Shown here: in pieces, positions 26,863-33,324 of the stretch
Numbering within the stretch: the first letter of the stretch is position 1
How the letters are laid out: each line of letters begins with the position of its first letter
Assembly (NCBI GenBank): GCA_035532475.1
Contig: DATKQY010000050.1
Coordinates: 1 to 54,133 of the forward strand
DNA length: 54,133 nucleotides
Reading direction: 5' to 3'
Source: DATKQY01 sp035532475
GTDB taxonomy: Bacteria > Actinomycetota > Acidimicrobiia > Acidimicrobiales > Bog-793
Translations under genes and position numbers: made by a program
Notes under the pieces: model-generated
The model's input: the letters and a program-made list of their open reading frames with translations, nothing else
The model's database searches: none
What the model was told of the DNA's origin: nothing

Positions 26863-27803
26863 GACGCGCCCCCACCCAGGCTGAACAGGTCGTCCGAGCC
26901 CTTCTTCGGGCCGTCGCCGGCGGCCTCGACGGGCTCGCCGTCGGCCGGCTCCTCCTCCTCGGCGGCGGACTCGGGCTCGGCGGCGGACTCGGGCTCGGCG
27001 GCGGACCCGGGCGCCGTGGCGGCCGGTGCAGCGGCGGTCTCGGCGCCGCCCGCGGCAAGCTCGGTCACGGCGGGCGCGCCGGCGCCGATCTCCCCGGCAG
27101 GGCCGGCCGGAGCGATCTCGCCCTTCAGCTGAGACAGCTCCAGCTCGACCTGGCTCGAGGCGGTCATCTTGTCGAGCTCGGCCTGGATCGGGTCGCTGCT
27201 GCCCGACAGGTCCGTGAGCGCGCCCGAGGCGAGGAGCTCGTCGACGGCGCCCGCCCGCGCCTGCATCTGGGCGATCTTGTCCTGGGCACGCTGCATCGCG
27301 AGGCCGGTGTCGCTCATCGACTCGGAGATTCCCGAGACGGCCTCGCCGATCTTCGTCTGGGCCTGGGCGGCGGTGTAGCTCGCCTTCAACGTCTCCTTCT
27401 GGGTGCGGAACGCCTGGACCCGCGCCTCGAGCTGCTGGGTCGTCGCCACGAGGCGGTCCTCTTGTTGGACGAGCTGCTCGTGCTGGCCCTTCAAGCCCTC
27501 GAGCTGCGTGGCGATCGCCGCCCTCCGGCCGAGGATCTCGCGGGCGAGGTCCTCCCGGTTCTGCCCGAGGGCCTGGCGGGCCTGGCCCTGGAGCTTCGTC
27601 GCGGAGTCCTGCAGCTGCTTGGCCTGCAGCTCGATGCGCTTGCGCGCGGTGGCGACGTCGGCGACGCCCTTGCGCACCTGCTGGAGCTGTTCGATCTGCT
27701 TCTCGTAGGAGAGGTCGAGCGTCTCGCGCGGGTCCTCGACGCGGTCGAGGGCCTTGTTCGCCTTCGCCTGCACGATGCCCGTCAGGCGCTTCATCACGCT
27801 CAT
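26859..27803 (-). CDS. pspA: Phage-shock protein A / IM30 family membrane-stress protein
   Basis: Peripheral membrane protein that polymerises on stressed membranes (ESCRT-III-like fold). The N-terminal amphipathic helix MSVMKRLTGIVQAKANKALD is followed by a long heptad coiled coil (residues about 25-220, rich in Gln/Lys/Glu) and EDPRETLDLSYEKQIEQLQQ, the conserved PspA start. The tail (about 225-314) is Ala/Glu/Pro-rich and absent from E. coli PspA, as in other actinobacterial members. ATG 27803 is preceded by GGAAGGGAG, 8 bases away. First gene of the module; no sigma-54 or pspF-type regulator is in view. Confidence 0.92.
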   Translation of the reverse strand: MSVMKRLTGIVQAKANKALDRVEDPRETLDLSYEKQIEQLQQVRKGVADVATARKRIELQAKQLQDSATKLQGQARQALGQNREDLAREILGRRAAIATQLEGLKGQHEQLVQQEDRLVATTQQLEARVQAFRTQKETLKASYTAAQAQTKIGEAVSGISESMSDTGLAMQRAQDKIAQMQARAGAVDELLASGALTDLSGSSDPIQAELDKMTASSQVELELSQLKGEIAPAGPAGEIGAGAPAVTELAAGGAETAAAPAATAPGSAAEPESAAEPESAAEEEEPADGEPVEAAGDGPKKGSDDLFSLGGGAS

Positions 27804-27895
27804 CAATCCGCTCCCTTCCAGGGTCCGCCGTCGGACCGTCCCGCCTCGGGGCCACACGCGATCGCCCGCGGGTCCACGCCGGTTTCCTCGCTACG

Positions 27896-27901
27896 AGCAT
27901 A
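27896..27901 (-). promoter_or_regulatory. Candidate -10 element (TATGCT, minus strand) for the psp operon
   Basis: TATGCT on the minus strand lies 92 bases upstream of the pspA ATG and would give a leader of about 85 bases. No convincing -35 is seen, so an alternative sigma factor is possible. The rest of the 276-base gap to mca shows only the mca -10 box. Confidence 0.3.
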
Positions 27902-28067
27902 CGCACCAGATGCGCTCGGGGCGCTCGCAGGGGGCCGATTTCCAGCGCTTACGCGGGCGGAGCGCGGCGTTCACGGAGTGCTCACAGGCGAGCCACAGCC
28001 CGGGGGCGGGTCTCGGCATCCGCTGCCCTGCCGGGCTGGGCCGTGCCGGTCACGGCCGGCCGGGCGG

Positions 28068-28073
28068 TAGCCT
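28068..28073 (+). promoter_or_regulatory. -10 element (TAGCCT) of mca
   Basis: TAGCCT ends exactly 6 bases before ATG 28080, with no ribosome binding site; leaderless arrangement. Confidence 0.55.
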
Positions 28074-28079
28074 CGCCGC

Positions 28080-28979
28080 ATGCCCGACGGCCTCTGCCTG
28101 CTGACCGTCCACGCGCACCCGGACGACGAGGCGTCAAAGGGTGCGGGAAGCGTCGCCCGCTACCGCGACGAAGGGGTGCGGACGGTCCTCGTCACCTGCA
28201 CCGGCGGGGAGGAGGGCGACATCTTGAACCCGGCGATGGACACGCCCGAGGTGCGGTCCGACCTCGGCGGGGTGAGGCTCCGGGAGCTCGCGGCCGCGGC
28301 AGCCGCCATCGGCTACGACGAGGTCGTCCTGCTCGGCTACCGCGACTCGGGCATGCCGGAGTCGGAGGCGAACCGGGACCCGCGCAGCTTCGCCCGCGCA
28401 CCGCTCGAGGAGGCCGTCGGTCGCCTCGTGGCGGTCATCCGGCGCGAGCGGCCCCAGGTCATCGTGACCTACAACGAGGACCAGCGCGGCTACCCGCACC
28501 CGGACCACCTCCGCGTGCACGAGGTCTCCGTGGCGGCCTTCGACGCGGCGGGAGACCCCGGCGCCTACCCGGGGACCGGCGAGCCCTACGCGCCGGCCAA
28601 GCTCTACTACAGCGTCTGGCCGCGAGAGCAGTTCCTGCTACGGCACGAGAAGTTCGTGGAGCTCGGGCTCGAGTCCCCCTACGTCGAGCGGCTGCGCGAG
28701 GGCTGGCTCGACCGGATGCCAAAGGTCCAGCCGACGACCCGGGTCGACGTGTCCGCGTTCACCGAGGCGCGCCGCGCCGGGCTGCTCGCCCACGCGACGC
28801 AGATCGACCCCGAGTCGCCGCACTGGTTCGGCCTGCCGCCGCACGTCGAGCGCGAGATCTACACCCACGACTCCTACGTGCTCGCCCGCAGCCGCGTCGG
28901 CGAGCAGCTCCCCGAGGACGACCTGTTCGCGGGCGTGCGCGAGCTCGCGGCCGACGCCGGGCAACGCTCCGGCCGCTGA
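28080..28979 (+). CDS. mca: Mycothiol S-conjugate amidase (Mca)
   Basis: LmbE-fold zinc amidase that cleaves mycothiol-xenobiotic conjugates for export as mercapturates. VHAHPDDEASKGAG carries the zinc ligands (H-x-DDE). The third ligand is in GYPHPDHLRVHE. CTGGEEGDILNPAMD and DSGMPESEANRDPRSF distinguish Mca-like proteins from MshB deacetylase, although the two are related and MshB activity cannot be excluded. Length 299 aa fits Mca. Its presence implies the organism makes mycothiol, an actinobacterial trait. Confidence 0.9.
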   Translation: MPDGLCLLTVHAHPDDEASKGAGSVARYRDEGVRTVLVTCTGGEEGDILNPAMDTPEVRSDLGGVRLRELAAAAAAIGYDEVVLLGYRDSGMPESEANRDPRSFARAPLEEAVGRLVAVIRRERPQVIVTYNEDQRGYPHPDHLRVHEVSVAAFDAAGDPGAYPGTGEPYAPAKLYYSVWPREQFLLRHEKFVELGLESPYVERLREGWLDRMPKVQPTTRVDVSAFTEARRAGLLAHATQIDPESPHWFGLPPHVEREIYTHDSYVLARSRVGEQLPEDDLFAGVRELAADAGQRSGR

Positions 28980-29076
28980 AGGGGCGGAGGGAGTCGCGTC
29001 CGCGCGATCCTGAGCGGCGGCGTGCAGTCGGATGAACCCATCGGCCCGCGCACGGGCCCGAGCACGGAGGACAGCG

Positions 29077-29463
29077 ATGGCGAAGTGGCTCACCCAGGAG
29101 TGGCTCGACGAGAGCACCCGCCTCGCGGTCGGCCAGCCGGTCCGACCCGGCGCGAGCGCGAGGCTCCAGTACGTCGTGGCAGGCGGGCCCGACGGCGACG
29201 TCGCCTACTACTGGGTCGTCGTCGACGGCCAGCTCGTCGAGAACCAGCTCGGGGTCCTCGCCGACGCCGAGGTGACCCTCACCGAGAGCTACGAGGACGC
29301 GAAGCGGATGCAGCAGGGCGAGCTCGACGCGAACACGGCGTTCATGCAGGGCAAGATCAAGGTCACCGGCGACGTCGCCAAGCTCATGGCACTCCTTCCG
29401 ATCACGATGTCCCCGGAGTTCAAGGCGTTCCAGGACCAGGTCCTGGTGGTCACCGAGTTCTGA
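29077..29463 (+). CDS. SCP2 sterol-carrier-like domain protein
   Basis: Small (128 aa) single-domain protein of the SCP2 fold, which binds hydrophobic ligands in a tunnel. YWVVVDGQLVENQLGVLADAEVTLTESYEDAKRMQQGELDANTAFMQGKIKVTGDVAKLMALLP matches the SCP2 pattern, with the FMQGKIKVTGD motif near the C-terminus. The ligand is unknown; in actinobacteria such proteins often sit near lipid or acyl metabolism. ATG 29077 is preceded by GGAGG at 7 bases. It stands alone 97 bases after mca, followed by a hairpin. Confidence 0.88.
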   Translation: MAKWLTQEWLDESTRLAVGQPVRPGASARLQYVVAGGPDGDVAYYWVVVDGQLVENQLGVLADAEVTLTESYEDAKRMQQGELDANTAFMQGKIKVTGDVAKLMALLPITMSPEFKAFQDQVLVVTEF

Positions 29464-29471
29464 GCCGGCTC

Positions 29472-29487
29472 GCCGGGGCACCCCGGC
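29472..29487 (+). terminator. Hairpin after the SCP2-like gene
   Basis: GCCGGG (29472-29477), loop GCAC, CCCGGC (29482-29487), 8 bases after the stop. No T tract. Confidence 0.45.
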
Positions 29488-29522
29488 AGGCGGCGCGTGC
29501 AGCGCGGAGCGGCGCCATTTCG

Positions 29523-29528
29523 TAGACT
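29523..29528 (+). promoter_or_regulatory. Candidate -10 element (TAGACT) for the LuxR-type regulator
   Basis: TAGACT lies about 105 bases before ATG 29635. It would give a leader of about 100 bases, in contrast to the leaderless genes around it. Confidence 0.3.
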
Positions 29529-29634
29529 GCGCCCCACGCAACTGGATGACGGGCGGGTCGCGGCTTCGCGATGCCCTCGACGGCGAACATTCGTGGAGCG
29601 GGCGGTGGGGCCGACTGACGGTTGGGCGATTCCG

Positions 29635-30297
29635 ATGAGCGCGGACGAGCGCCGCACGGAACCCGCCGAGCCGAGGGTCCCGACCTACGTCGGCGCCGGC
29701 GATCCGATCTCGCGCGCCGGCCTGGCGGCGCAGCTGCGGACCCAGTCCAAGCTGGTCGTCGTCGACGACGCCGAGGAGGCGGCCGTCGCGGTGGCCGTCG
29801 TGGACGAGGTCGACGAGGCGGCAGCGGAGACGATCCGGGCGCTGTCCGGCGGCGGGGGGCCGCGCCGTGGCCTCCACGTGGTCGTCATCTCGACCTCGCT
29901 CGACGACCGGGGCGTGCTGAAGGCGGTCGAGGCGGGCGCCTGCGCCATCCTGCGCCGGGTCGAGGCGACGCCGGAGCGGCTCGCGGCGGTGCTCGTCGCC
30001 GCCCTGGAGGGGCACGGGACGCTGCCACCGGACCTCCTCGGCTCACTGCTCTCCCAGGTGGGGAAGGTGCAGCGCAATGCCGTCCAGCCGAGGGCGCTGC
30101 TCTTCAACGGATTCACCGAACGCGAGATCGAGGTGCTCCGTCTGATCGCCGACGGCTTCGACACGGCCGAGATCGCCGAGAAGCTGGCGTACTCGGAGCG
30201 GACCGTGAAGAACGTCATCCACGACGTCACCATCCGCTTCAACCTGCGCAACCGTTCCCATGCGGTGGCGTACGCCATTCGCGCCGGCGTGATCTGA
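29635..30297 (+). CDS. LuxR/NarL-family transcriptional regulator with degenerate receiver
   Basis: The C-terminal 65 residues are a LuxR-type helix-turn-helix (FTEREIEVLRLIADGFDTAEIAEKLAYSERTVKNVIHDVTIRFNLRNRSHAVAYAIRAG), so the protein binds DNA. The N-terminal 130 residues have the shape of a response-regulator receiver (GAGDPISRAGLAAQLRTQSKLVVVDDAEE...VVISTSLDDRGVLKAVEAGACAIL). The acidic pair normally near residue 10 is reduced to a single Asp, and the phosphoacceptor region reads AVVDEVD, so phosphorylation is doubtful. No histidine kinase is adjacent. Start codon is uncertain: ATG 29635 is used here (220 aa), with GTG 29593 as an alternative. Confidence 0.82.
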   Translation: MSADERRTEPAEPRVPTYVGAGDPISRAGLAAQLRTQSKLVVVDDAEEAAVAVAVVDEVDEAAAETIRALSGGGGPRRGLHVVVISTSLDDRGVLKAVEAGACAILRRVEATPERLAAVLVAALEGHGTLPPDLLGSLLSQVGKVQRNAVQPRALLFNGFTEREIEVLRLIADGFDTAEIAEKLAYSERTVKNVIHDVTIRFNLRNRSHAVAYAIRAGVI

Positions 30298-30313
30298 GCC
30301 GGCCGGGGTCGGT

Positions 30314-30331
30314 CCGGCCCTCAAGGGCCGG
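30314..30331. terminator. Bidirectional hairpin between LuxR-type and aldo/keto reductase genes
   Basis: CCGGCCC (30314-30320), loop TCAA, GGGCCGG (30325-30331), centred between two convergent genes 48 bases apart. Confidence 0.6.
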
Positions 30332-30345
30332 GGGCGTCGCGGAGC

Positions 30346-31395
30346 TCAGGAGGCGGAGCGCTCACCCGCCGGGCGTCGCCGGAGGCCGGGCTCGGTGATC
30401 GACGGCGGGATCCAGCCGACGTCGGGCGTGCTGATGTCGGTCCCGGGCTCGACGATCCCGTCGAGCCGGTCGAGGACGGCGTCGTCGAGCTCGAGCGTGG
30501 CACCGGCCAGCAGGTCCTCCAGCTGCTCCATCGTGCGGGGTCCGATGATCGCCGAGGTGACCGCGGGATGGGCGACGGCGAAGGCTATGGCGAGGTGGGT
30601 GAGCGAGCAGCCCGCCTCCTTGGCCACCTGGTCGAGCTCGTCGACGAGCTGGAGCTTGCGCCGGTTGCCCGGCAGCGCAGGGTCGAAGCGGGCGGGCACG
30701 CGCGACGGGCGGCCGCTCGTGATGTCGATGTCGTCGAGGCTGCGGTAGCGGCCGGTGAGCCAGCCGGCGGCGAGGGGGCTCCACACGATCACCCCCATGC
30801 CGTAGCGGGCGCACGTCGGGAGCACGGAGCGCTCGACCCCCCGGACGAACAACGAGTACGGCGGCTGCTCGCAGCGGAACCGCTCGTAGCCGCGGCGCTC
30901 CGACACCCACTGGCTCTCCACGATCAGCTCGGGCGGGAAGGTGGAGGATCCGATGGCCCGCACCTTGCCCTGGTGGACCAGGTCGCTCAGGGCCGAGAGC
31001 GTCTCCTCGACGTCGGTGAGCGGATCGGGGCGGTGGATCTGGTAGAGGTCGATCCTGTCGGTGCCGAGGCGTTTCAGGCTCGCCTCCACCTCACGGATGA
31101 TCCAGCGGCGCGAGTTCCCCCGCTCGTTCGGGCTGTCGCTCATGACGCCGTTGACCTTCGTCGCCAGCACGACGTCGTCGCGCCGCCCCTTCAGGGCCTT
31201 GCCGACGATCGTCTCCGACTCGCCGCGCGAGTAGACGTCGGCGGTGTCGACGAAGTTGATCCCGGCGTCGAGCGCGGCGTGGATCACGCGCACCGACTCG
31301 TCGTGGTCGGAGTTGCCCCAGGCGCCGAACATCATCGCCCCGAGGCAGTACGTCGAGACCTGGACTCCGGTGGAACCGAGCGGGCGGAAGCGCAT
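30346..31395 (-). CDS. Aldo/keto reductase
   Basis: NADPH-dependent oxidoreductase of the AKR superfamily, probably a TIM barrel acting on a carbonyl of unknown identity. MRFRPLGSTGVQVSTYCLGAMMFG is the canonical start. FVDTADVYSRGESE holds the catalytic Asp and Tyr, LATKVNG the catalytic Lys, and YQIHRPDP the His. VTSAIIGPRTMEQLEDLLAG is the C-terminal cofactor-binding segment. The 349-aa length is typical. ATG 31395 lies 6 bases after a TAGCGT box on the minus strand. Confidence 0.93.
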   Translation of the reverse strand: MRFRPLGSTGVQVSTYCLGAMMFGAWGNSDHDESVRVIHAALDAGINFVDTADVYSRGESETIVGKALKGRRDDVVLATKVNGVMSDSPNERGNSRRWIIREVEASLKRLGTDRIDLYQIHRPDPLTDVEETLSALSDLVHQGKVRAIGSSTFPPELIVESQWVSERRGYERFRCEQPPYSLFVRGVERSVLPTCARYGMGVIVWSPLAAGWLTGRYRSLDDIDITSGRPSRVPARFDPALPGNRRKLQLVDELDQVAKEAGCSLTHLAIAFAVAHPAVTSAIIGPRTMEQLEDLLAGATLELDDAVLDRLDGIVEPGTDISTPDVGWIPPSITEPGLRRRPAGERSAS

Positions 31396-31401
31396 CGCGT
31401 C

Positions 31402-31407
31402 ACGCTA
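31402..31407 (-). promoter_or_regulatory. -10 element (TAGCGT, minus strand) of the aldo/keto reductase gene
   Basis: TAGCGT on the minus strand ends 6 bases before the ATG. No ribosome binding site; leaderless. Confidence 0.55.
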
Positions 31408-31514
31408 CCGCCGGGTCGGTCGGGCGCCGAGGGGTGTCTGCACTGGCCGAACACTGGGGGATCCGCCGGATAGCCGTGCCCGAGTCGAGGCGCGCACCGC
31501 CGGCAGGCTCTACC

Positions 31515-31550
31515 ATGGCCGACGTGGTGACACCGAGGGGTCGTCGGTAG
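31515..31550 (+). CDS. Putative 11-codon leader ORF before the MgtE-N/CBS gene
   Basis: ATG 31515 follows CAGGCT (31504-31509) by 5 bases and encodes MADVVTPRGRR, ending at TAG 31548-31550. The next gene starts 6 bases later. The main gene has no good ribosome binding site directly before its ATG (GAGGGG is about 18 bases away), so this mini-ORF could feed ribosomes by reinitiation. Might also be chance. Confidence 0.3.
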   Translation: MADVVTPRGRR

Positions 31551-31556
31551 CGCCCG

Positions 31557-32813
31557 ATGCCGGAGATCCTGCACCTCTCCTCCGTCGTCCGCAGCCACCT
31601 CCTCGACCGCGCCGGTGACCGGATCGGCCGGGTCGAGGACGTCATCGTCCAGCTCGGCGGGCGTCCCCACCCGCCGGTGACCGGCATCGTGGCGAGCGTC
31701 GGCCAGAGCGAGCACTTCGTGCCGATCTCCCAGGTGGACCAGCTCGACGCCGACCACGTCCGGCTCCGGGGCGACTCGATCAACCTCGGCAGGTTCGAGC
31801 GCCGCGCGGGCGAGCTGCTGCTCGCCCGCGACCTCTCGGCGCGCCACCTGATCAACGTGGTGCGCGGGCGGCTGATCCGGGCCAACGAGATCGAGCTCGC
31901 GTGCATCGACGCCCACTGGGAGGTGGTCGGCGTCGACCCGAGCAGCCGCGGCGTCCTACGGCGGATCCTCCCTCGCCCGATCGCCCGCACGATCCGACCC
32001 GGGCCGATCGTCGACTGGGAGAACATCGAGCCGTTCGTCGCCCACGTGCCGACCGCCCGCCTGCGTATCCCATACCGCAAGCTCGCGCGACTGCGGCCCG
32101 CGCAGATCGCTGACCTCGTCGAGGCCGCCTCGCACGACGAGGGTGAGGAGATCATCGAAGCGGTCGGGCAGGACCGAGAGCTCGAGGCCGACGTCTTCGA
32201 GGAGCTCGACCCGGAGCACCAACGCGAGTTCCTCAACTCCCGCTCCGACGCCGAGGCGGCGCGGCTGCTGGCGACGATGGCGCCCGACGACGCGGCCGAC
32301 CTGATCGCGGATCTCGACCAGGAGCGGCGTCTGCCGATCCTCGAGGCGCTCCCGCCGGCCCAGGAGGCGAAGGTGCGGGCGCTGCTCTCCTACAACCCCG
32401 AGACGGCCGGGGGGCTGATGAGCCCGGACTTCCTCTCCCTCGCCGCGACGACGCTCGTCTCCGAGGCCCTCGACGAGGTCCGCACGAGCGACGTCGCCCC
32501 GGAGGCGCTGGTCACGATCTACGTCGGTGACGACGATCGACACCTCAGCGGGACGGTGTCCGTCGTGCGCCTACTGAAGGCCCCGCCTGGCGTCACCCTC
32601 GGCGAGGTCGAGGAGCGGGATCCGGTCGCGGTGCGCGCCGACGCGGACATCCACGAGATCGTGCGGAAGATGTCCGACTTCAACCTCTCTACGACGCCGG
32701 TCGTGGACGACGACCACCGGATGATCGGCGTCATCACCGTCGACGACGTGCTCGAGCTGCTCCTCCCGACCGGGTGGCGCCGGGACTTCGGGATGACGAC
32801 CGCCGACGAGTAG
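31557..32813 (+). CDS. Soluble MgtE N-domain plus CBS-pair protein with PRC-like N-terminus (no channel domain)
   Basis: The 418-aa protein has no transmembrane segment. Residues 1-75 and about 88-165 look like two PRC-barrel-like beta domains. Residues about 180-285 are an MgtE N-terminal superhelix (repeats such as MAPDDAADLIADL and LPPAQEAKVRALLSYNPETAGGLMSPDFL). Residues about 287-405 form a CBS pair with typical VVDDDHRMIGVITVDDVLELL. In the MgtE channel, N plus CBS domains bind Mg2+ and gate the pore; here they occur without the pore. The next gene downstream is an M-box-controlled NRAMP Mg2+ transporter, so a sensing or gating partnership is plausible but unproven. Confidence 0.88.
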   Translation: MPEILHLSSVVRSHLLDRAGDRIGRVEDVIVQLGGRPHPPVTGIVASVGQSEHFVPISQVDQLDADHVRLRGDSINLGRFERRAGELLLARDLSARHLINVVRGRLIRANEIELACIDAHWEVVGVDPSSRGVLRRILPRPIARTIRPGPIVDWENIEPFVAHVPTARLRIPYRKLARLRPAQIADLVEAASHDEGEEIIEAVGQDRELEADVFEELDPEHQREFLNSRSDAEAARLLATMAPDDAADLIADLDQERRLPILEALPPAQEAKVRALLSYNPETAGGLMSPDFLSLAATTLVSEALDEVRTSDVAPEALVTIYVGDDDRHLSGTVSVVRLLKAPPGVTLGEVEERDPVAVRADADIHEIVRKMSDFNLSTTPVVDDDHRMIGVITVDDVLELLLPTGWRRDFGMTTADE

Positions 32814-32885
32814 CGGGCCCAAGGCGGCTCGCACCGCGGCGGCGGTCTGATGCCGCTGGACTGGAGCGATGCGCCGCGGAGCGGG

Positions 32886-32891
32886 TATCAT
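32886..32891 (+). promoter_or_regulatory. -10 element (TATCAT) of the M-box transcript
   Basis: TATCAT lies 20 bases upstream of the riboswitch P1 helix and would start transcription near 32898, just before the aptamer. A weak CTGGAG sits 19 bases upstream of it. The transporter leader would be about 425 bases. The rest of 32814-32885 shows nothing firm. Confidence 0.5.
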
Positions 32892-32910
32892 CCCGTCGGA
32901 AGCAGCCGCA

Positions 32911-33067
32911 CCTCGTTCGGTGAGGCGGCTCGTCGGACACAGGCCACTGACCCCACCTGTCGAGAGACACTCCGGGTCAGACCAGGCCACCCCGGCCGAA
33001 GGGGTGGCCCAAAGTGGCTGGCCCATCTCGGGCCTACGCCGGCGGGCGCCAAAGCTCTGACGAGAGG
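32911..33067 (+). ncRNA. M-box (ykoK) magnesium riboswitch aptamer
   Basis: Matches the M-box consensus throughout. P1 strand CTCGT (32912-32916) pairs with ACGAG (33060-33064). Then come GGTGAGGC (32919-32926), ACACAGGCCACTG (32937-32949), GTCGAGAGAC (32959-32968), GGGTCAGACCAGG (32974-32986), a perfect hairpin GGCCACCCC / GGGGTGGCC (32985-32993 with 33001-33009), CCTACGCCGG, and the closing GCCAAAGCTCT (33048-33058). Only the peripheral helices differ. The known ligand is Mg2+, which compacts the RNA and switches expression off. It sits upstream of an NRAMP-family transporter, with a 257-base platform between aptamer and ATG. Confidence 0.93.
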
Positions 33068-33123
33068 GGTGCGTCGTGGCGGCGGTCGCGACGAGTCCGG
33101 GTGCCCACCGGACCCCACCCTGA

Positions 33124-33317
33124 CCGGAGGTGGGCTGGCAGCTGGGCACGACGAAGGAGCGGTCCTGAACGCGGAGAGACGGTCCTCGGACCAACCCGGC
33201 GCGCACGCTTCCAGCGAGGTGACCTAGAGGGACCGGCCCGGCCTGTCCTGACCTCCGGCGGGCGTGCGCGGACCACAGCCCACCGCCCACCGCACGCCCG
33301 ACCCCGACGGGAGGTCA
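33124..33317 (+). promoter_or_regulatory. Riboswitch expression platform: SD sequestering stem and competing arm
   Basis: The ribosome binding site GGGAGG (33309-33314) lies 10 bases before ATG 33325. GGAGGTCA (33310-33317) is the exact complement of TGACCTCC (33249-33256). The stem is stabilised by an inner perfect pairing of CGGGCGTGCG (33259-33268) with CGCACGCCCG (33291-33300) around a 22-base loop. The sequestering strand can instead pair through ACCTCCGG (33251-33258) with CCGGAGGT (33124-33131). The two pairings are mutually exclusive, which is what a translational on/off riboswitch needs. Chance complementarity is possible in GC-rich DNA. Confidence 0.6.
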
Positions 33318-33324
33318 CCCGACG

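Noticed and set aside
27026..27708. Plus-strand frames inside pspA
   Set aside because: Antisense to a coiled-coil gene with clear PspA signature; no motifs of their own.
32850..33227. Short plus-strand open frames inside the M-box leader
   Set aside because: The RNA aptamer motifs account for the conservation; codon use is not coding-like.
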